NCBI GenBank assembly: GCA_024405735.1
Contig: JAKSOF010000008.1
Location: forward strand, 42,596-106,595
DNA length: 64,000 nt
Origin: Victivallaceae bacterium
GTDB taxonomy: Bacteria > Verrucomicrobiota > Lentisphaeria > Victivallales > Victivallaceae
Direction: 5' to 3'
Position numbers and translations under genes: made by a program. Positions 60,088 through 64,000 of this stretch are shown piece by piece (the stretch's first letter is position 1; every line of letters starts with the position of its first letter). The notes beneath the pieces are model-generated. The model was not told where the DNA came from, searched no databases, and was given only the letters and a program-made list of their open reading frames with translations.

Positions 60088-61428
60088 ATGCGCCTTACTC
60101 TCCCGGCGACGGCGGAATTCACCGCCCTGCGGAATGCGGCGAAAAAACTTTTCGACGCCGGATTTCCCACGCGTCTGGTCGGCGGCGCGGTGCGCGATCT
60201 TGTCCTCGGCAAAACGCCGGACGATCTCGACCTCGTCACGACGGCGCCTTATCTGAAAGTCGTCGAACTTTTTCCCGGCAGCCGCGTGGTCGGACAAAGT
60301 TTCGGCGTCGTTTTGCTCAAGACGGGCGATTTCCAGTTCGAGACGGCGACCGCGCGCGAAGAGCGCACCTATCTCGACGGCAGACACCCCGAAACGGTCA
60401 AAACGACCACCGATTTTTGCGTCGATTCCGAACGGCGCGACTTTACCGTCAACGCGATGAGTTGCGACCCCGTTACCGGAGAACTTTTTGACTACCACAA
60501 CGGCATCGATGATCTGCGGCGCGGCGTCATCCGCACGGTCGGCGACCCCGAACGCCGCTTCACCGAGGATTATTTGCGGATGCTCCGCGCCATCCGTTTC
60601 GCGGCGCGCTACGGGTTTGAATTGGCGCCCGACACGTTTGCGGCGATCGCAAAAAATGCCGCGCTCGCCGCGCAAATCGCATCGGAGCGCGTGCGCGACG
60701 AGTTGACGCAGATGCTTACTTCGCGCTTCCCCGACAAGGCACTTTCGCTTTTGGAAAAAAGCCGCCTTTTGTCCTTTGTCCTGCCGGAAATCGCCCGGCT
60801 CCGTCAGGTCGGACAGCCGCCGCAGTTTCATCCCGAGGGAGATGTCTTGACGCATACGATCCTGATGCTTCGCCACATGGCGCTCGCGTCGCCGCTGTTG
60901 GCGTGGAGCGTCCTGTTGCACGACGTCGGCAAGTTTGCGACTTTTCAACGCGATGAAACGGGGCGGATCCGCTTTTTCGGGCACGAAAGCGAGGGAGCGC
61001 GTCTTGCCGTCGAAATTATGACGCGGCTTCACTTTTCCCGCAACGAGATCAAGGTCGTGGAAACGGCGATCCAAAATCACATGCGCTTTGCCTCCGTTGA
61101 AACGATGAAAGAGGGCAAGCTCCGGCAACTTGTCGCAACGGAAAACTTCGCCTTGGAACTGGAACTCAACCGCCTCGACTGTCTTGCTTCCAATCACCTT
61201 TTCGGCGCGTTTGTCCGCTGTCTTGATTTCCTCGGCACCTTGCCTGAAGTGGAATTGCCGCCGCCTTTGATCACGGGGCGCGACCTCATCGCGGCGGGAT
61301 TGACTCCGTCGCCGCGATTCAGGGAGTTGCTCGATCGGCTTTTTGACTGGCAGATCGCGCGGAAAATCAGCGACCGGGAAACAATGCTATCCAAAATGAA
61401 GGAATGGATCGGGGGGTCGCATGGATAA
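60088..61428 (+). CDS. cca: CCA tRNA nucleotidyltransferase / poly(A) polymerase family
   Basis: The 446-residue class II nucleotidyltransferase has an N-terminal catalytic head with RLVGGAVRDLVLG and the metal-binding aspartates in DDLDLVT, then RRDFTVNAM and the family segment EDYLRMLRAIRFAARYGFE. A C-terminal HD domain (LLHDVGKFATF, about residue 275) is typical of CCA-adding or poly(A) enzymes of this branch. Distinguishing CCA-adding, A-adding and poly(A) activity needs experiment. Both tRNAs in the window encode CCA, so repair may be its role. I use the ATG at 60088; a TTG at 60076 overlaps the preceding stop. Confidence 0.9.
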   Translation: MRLTLPATAEFTALRNAAKKLFDAGFPTRLVGGAVRDLVLGKTPDDLDLVTTAPYLKVVELFPGSRVVGQSFGVVLLKTGDFQFETATAREERTYLDGRHPETVKTTTDFCVDSERRDFTVNAMSCDPVTGELFDYHNGIDDLRRGVIRTVGDPERRFTEDYLRMLRAIRFAARYGFELAPDTFAAIAKNAALAAQIASERVRDELTQMLTSRFPDKALSLLEKSRLLSFVLPEIARLRQVGQPPQFHPEGDVLTHTILMLRHMALASPLLAWSVLLHDVGKFATFQRDETGRIRFFGHESEGARLAVEIMTRLHFSRNEIKVVETAIQNHMRFASVETMKEGKLRQLVATENFALELELNRLDCLASNHLFGAFVRCLDFLGTLPEVELPPPLITGRDLIAAGLTPSPRFRELLDRLFDWQIARKISDRETMLSKMKEWIGGSHG

Positions 61429-62098
61429 ATCCCTCAACGCCGGACACCGCAGCCGTTTGCGCGGACGCTTCCTCGCGCACGGACTGGAATCGCTGCAGGA
61501 TTACGAAGCGATCGAACTTCTTTTGACTTACGCCATCGCCCGGCGCGACGTCAAACCGATCGCCAAGGAAATGCTGGCGAAATTCGGTTCCGTCGACCGT
61601 CTGCTTGACGCGACGCCGGAGGAGTTGCTCTCCGTCAACGGGATGGGGCCCGCCAGCGCGGCGCTTTGCCAATTGGTTCGGGAATTGTGCGCCAAATATC
61701 TTGAGCAGAAACTTGTCAAGCGCGATCTTCTGCTCGATACGCCGCGGCGCGTCATCGACTTCTGCCGGATGAAACTTGCCGGAGGCAAAAAGGAAACGAT
61801 GCTTTTGCTCTATCTTAATTCGCACAATATGCTGATCGATTACCAGAGCATTGCGGGCACGGTCGACCGCGCGGCGGTCTATTCGCGTGAAATTGTCGAA
61901 AAGGCATTGCTTGTGCATGCCAGCGGCGTGATCGCCGCCCACAATCATCCGAGCGGGATCTGCGACCCCTCCGCCGAGGATGTCGCGTTGACGCGGAATC
62001 TGATGCGGGCATTGGAAAGCGTCGGCATCACGCTTTACGACCATCTGGTCATCACCCGCAATGCCGCCTACAGCATTTTGCGCTCGAAACCTTTTTAA
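61421..62098 (+). CDS. radC: RadC family JAMM/MPN domain protein
   Basis: The 225-residue protein has an N-terminal helix-hairpin-helix-like region (VDRLLDATPEELLSVNGMGP) and a C-terminal JAB/MPN metalloprotease-like domain with the zinc motif AHNHPSGICDPSAED. RadC-like proteins are common and not truly established in DNA repair. The start overlaps cca by eight bases, so it ends the operon; its stop overlaps the convergent ABC transporter gene by four bases. Confidence 0.92.
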   Translation: MDKSLNAGHRSRLRGRFLAHGLESLQDYEAIELLLTYAIARRDVKPIAKEMLAKFGSVDRLLDATPEELLSVNGMGPASAALCQLVRELCAKYLEQKLVKRDLLLDTPRRVIDFCRMKLAGGKKETMLLLYLNSHNMLIDYQSIAGTVDRAAVYSREIVEKALLVHASGVIAAHNHPSGICDPSAEDVALTRNLMRALESVGITLYDHLVITRNAAYSILRSKPF

Positions 62099-63738
62099 TC
62101 GCGCTCCGGCAGGACAAAATTCCTGCCGAAATCTTTCATCAGCGTTTCGTGGACTGCCGCGATCACGCTCTTTTTACCGTGCAGGGACTGGATCAGCAAG
62201 TAAAATTGCTCGCGTCCCTGCGAGTCAAGATGCGCCGCCGGTTCGTCAAAAAGCAAAATATCGGTATCGCGCAGAAGTTCGCGCGCGAGCGCAAGACGGA
62301 GTTTTTCCCCGCCGGAAAAGTTGTTTCCCGACTCCCTGACTTCGGCATCCAGTCCGCCGCGCGATGCGATCATCTGCCAGATGCCGAGCTTTTGCAACAT
62401 ATCAGTCAAAGTTTCATCGGCAAGCGCGTTGTTGCCGAGCAGCAGATTGTCGCGTACGCTGCCCTTGATGAATTCCGGGTGCTGACCGATGTAGCCGATG
62501 CGCGAACGGTATGCCGCAAGCGGGAATGCCCCGATGTTTTTGCCGCCGACCGTGATCTGACCCGATTTCAGGTCGAAAAGCCGCATAAAAAGCGCGAGCA
62601 ACGTGCTTTTGCCGCTGCCGTTTGTCCCGCGCAGAAAAAGCAGTTCTCCTCCCGGAACGGCAAAGGAAATGTGATCGAAAAGTTCCGTTTCACCGTAACC
62701 GAAAGCAACATCGTCAAAGACAATGTCGCCGTCAAGACGCACCGGAACGGACGTTTCCGCCGCACCGTCGTTTTCTCCTTTGATCTGCCGCAATTCGCAA
62801 AGCCGGTGCCACGCCGAGCGCGCCGATTCCATCTGCACGAAGATCCCGCCCAGCGTCCGCGACGGCGCAAAAATCAGCATCGTCAGCGTGATAAGCGCCC
62901 ACGCATCTCCGAGCGTCGCGGATTTTTCCATCACCAGAAAAAGTTCGTAAATTGCGATGATGCCGGTGCACGTCCACACGGGCAACTGCATGCAACTGCG
63001 GAAAAGATATTCGTTGCTCAACCGCCGCCGGGCAAGATCGCTCCAGCGCGACAAGCCGGTCTCGACGCGGTCACTTGCCTTTTGCAGCGCCGAATGGGTC
63101 TTCACCGCGCGGTGTTCCGCGAGAAATTCCTGCATCACGTGCCGTTCGGAAGCGACACATTCCTGCAAATTCCGCGAAAGCCGGTATTGCCGCTTGCGGA
63201 AACGGAAACAGATCCATCCCTGGATCAGCAAAAAAGGTATGACAAAAAAAGCGCACCGGATATTGACACAGGCAATGGCGATCCACGCGATCAGAAGTTT
63301 CAGCGAATCCGTCAGCATCGAAAAGATCCCGCTTCTCCAACTTGCCAAGACTTCGCCGATGTCGTTTTGGATCCGGTTGAAAAAATATCCCGCACCCCGG
63401 CTTAAAAGAAAATCTTCCGGCAGCGTCAGCAAATGACGGAAGATCGAGCCCTTTAAAAAATTCCGCGCCTGAATCAGGAATTTGCCGCACAGCCAGCCGG
63501 AAAAAGTTTCCAGAAGAAGGGTTCCAGATAAGGCGAGCGCAAGCGCGATGACGGCAATGAGCAACTTGTCCCGGCGGTAGTTCGTGACGGCGTCGATCAG
63601 ATATTTTTGGATCAACGGAGAAGCGCAACGCAAGATCACGGCTGCGACATTGATCGCCATGATCGCACAAAACATACGGCGGAAAGGACGCGAAAAAAGG
63701 ATCCCCCAAAACGATTTTTCCGGATTGCCTTTTGCCAT
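62095..63738 (-). CDS. ABC transporter, fused permease and ATPase (exporter type)
   Basis: The 547-residue half-transporter has an N-terminal domain of about six membrane helices (residues 15-310) and a C-terminal ATPase with Walker A GTNGSGKST, Q-loop YIGQHPEF, signature FSGGEKLRLALAREL, Walker B ILLFDEPAAHLD and a switch histidine in AAVHETL. Half-transporters dimerise and usually export lipids, peptides or drugs. No peptidase domain and no membrane-fusion partner are nearby, so a link to secretion of the giant protein has no support beyond distance. It has its own promoter. Confidence 0.9.
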   Translation of the reverse strand: MAKGNPEKSFWGILFSRPFRRMFCAIMAINVAAVILRCASPLIQKYLIDAVTNYRRDKLLIAVIALALALSGTLLLETFSGWLCGKFLIQARNFLKGSIFRHLLTLPEDFLLSRGAGYFFNRIQNDIGEVLASWRSGIFSMLTDSLKLLIAWIAIACVNIRCAFFVIPFLLIQGWICFRFRKRQYRLSRNLQECVASERHVMQEFLAEHRAVKTHSALQKASDRVETGLSRWSDLARRRLSNEYLFRSCMQLPVWTCTGIIAIYELFLVMEKSATLGDAWALITLTMLIFAPSRTLGGIFVQMESARSAWHRLCELRQIKGENDGAAETSVPVRLDGDIVFDDVAFGYGETELFDHISFAVPGGELLFLRGTNGSGKSTLLALFMRLFDLKSGQITVGGKNIGAFPLAAYRSRIGYIGQHPEFIKGSVRDNLLLGNNALADETLTDMLQKLGIWQMIASRGGLDAEVRESGNNFSGGEKLRLALARELLRDTDILLFDEPAAHLDSQGREQFYLLIQSLHGKKSVIAAVHETLMKDFGRNFVLPERD

Positions 63739-63767
63739 TTTTCACCCCTGTTTCCCGCTTTTTCATT

Positions 63768-63796
63768 AAGATAATCCGAATCCCGTCAAAAAGCAA
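63768..63796 (-). promoter_or_regulatory. Promoter of the ABC transporter gene
   Basis: On the minus strand TTGCTT (63791-63796) and TATCTT (63768-63773) are 17 bp apart, 30 bp before the ATG. Confidence 0.45.
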
Positions 63797-63839
63797 GTTC
63801 CTCATCCGCAAAAGTTGACGGGAAAATAGCGTTTGCCAT

Positions 63840-63867
63840 TTGCATTTTCGGAAAGACGGTGTATATT
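63840..63867 (+). promoter_or_regulatory. tRNA-Ser promoter
   Basis: TTGCAT (63840-63845), a 16-bp spacer and TATATT (63862-63867), 15 bp before the tRNA. Confidence 0.6.
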
Positions 63868-63882
63868 GTAGTACCCAACAGC

Positions 63883-63974
63883 GGAGAGATGGCTGAGTGG
63901 CCGAAAGCAACGGTTTGCTAAACCGTCGTACGGGTAATACCGTACCGAGGGTTCGAATCCCTCTCTCTCCGCCA
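63883..63974 (+). tRNA. tRNA-Ser(GCU)
   Basis: The tRNA is 92 nt long with the long variable arm typical of tRNA-Ser. Acceptor GGAGAGA pairs with TCTCTCC, the anticodon loop TTGCTAA gives GCU (reading AGC/AGU), the discriminator is G and CCA is encoded. Confidence 0.96.
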
Positions 63975-64000
63975 CGTATGAGAGGACACGGGCGTTCAGA

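Noticed and set aside
62095..63738. ABC exporter as the type I secretion ATPase for the giant protein
   Set aside because: It is 6 kb away, on the other strand, with its own promoter, and lacks a peptidase/C39 domain and adaptor or outer-membrane partners.

Overview
The window looks like a chromosomal segment of an anaerobic bacterium of the PVC group, most like Lentisphaerota (Victivallis relatives). This is inference from gene content, with no marker phylogeny behind it. The basis is a trimeric [FeFe]-hydrogenase with Rex, an anaerobic ribonucleotide reductase, a two-subunit oxygen-labile fumarase, several secreted proteins of unknown function, and one giant repetitive protein. GC is high (codon-biased, with many long antisense shadow frames) except for an AT-richer island at 27.6-29.5 kb.

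Layout. 0-4.4 kb: the 3' part of thiI, a membrane Ser/Thr kinase with an extracytoplasmic Cache-like sensor, and a secreted protein. 4.5-9.5 kb: rex followed by hydC-hydB-hydA, a redox-controlled NADH-linked hydrogenase. 9.6-16 kb: a sugar-nucleotide epimerase, then a divergent AraC regulator, an MFS transporter and a large secreted glycosidase-like protein that form a likely carbohydrate-use locus. 16-21.3 kb: a TPR/DUF4037 pair, then nrdG-nrdD behind a promoter with two NrdR boxes. 21.3-27.6 kb: fumarase alpha/beta with a nucleoside deoxyribosyltransferase, divergent from dnaK-groES-groEL, which has a sigma-54-like promoter. 27.6-29.5 kb: a tandem duplication of a lipoprotein gene with its promoter. 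29.5-33.7 kb: an exported threonine dehydratase-RidA fusion, a thioredoxin-like protein, DUF3047, a lytic transglycosylase and a second secreted paralogue of the 3.5 kb gene. 33.7-42 kb: aspS, a CorA-type transporter with a long structured leader, dciA, a ClC channel and rpsA.

42.4-56.1 kb: a CAU-anticodon tRNA, terminators, and a single 13.3-kb gene for a 4431-residue protein with about seven N-terminal modules, Ig-like repeats and a Gly-Asn-Asp-rich beta-roll-like end. It has no signal peptide. 56.2-64 kb: a HEPN-like membrane protein, DUF1015, tsaD, a HAD phosphatase, CCA-adding enzyme, radC, an ABC exporter and tRNA-Ser(GCU).

Many promoters share a TTGCA(T/A/G) -35 box 16-17 bp before TATATT or a close variant, which probably reflects the housekeeping sigma factor of this organism. 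The observations most worth following are the exported dehydratase-RidA fusion, the structured corA leader, the sigma-54-like dnaK promoter and the giant protein.
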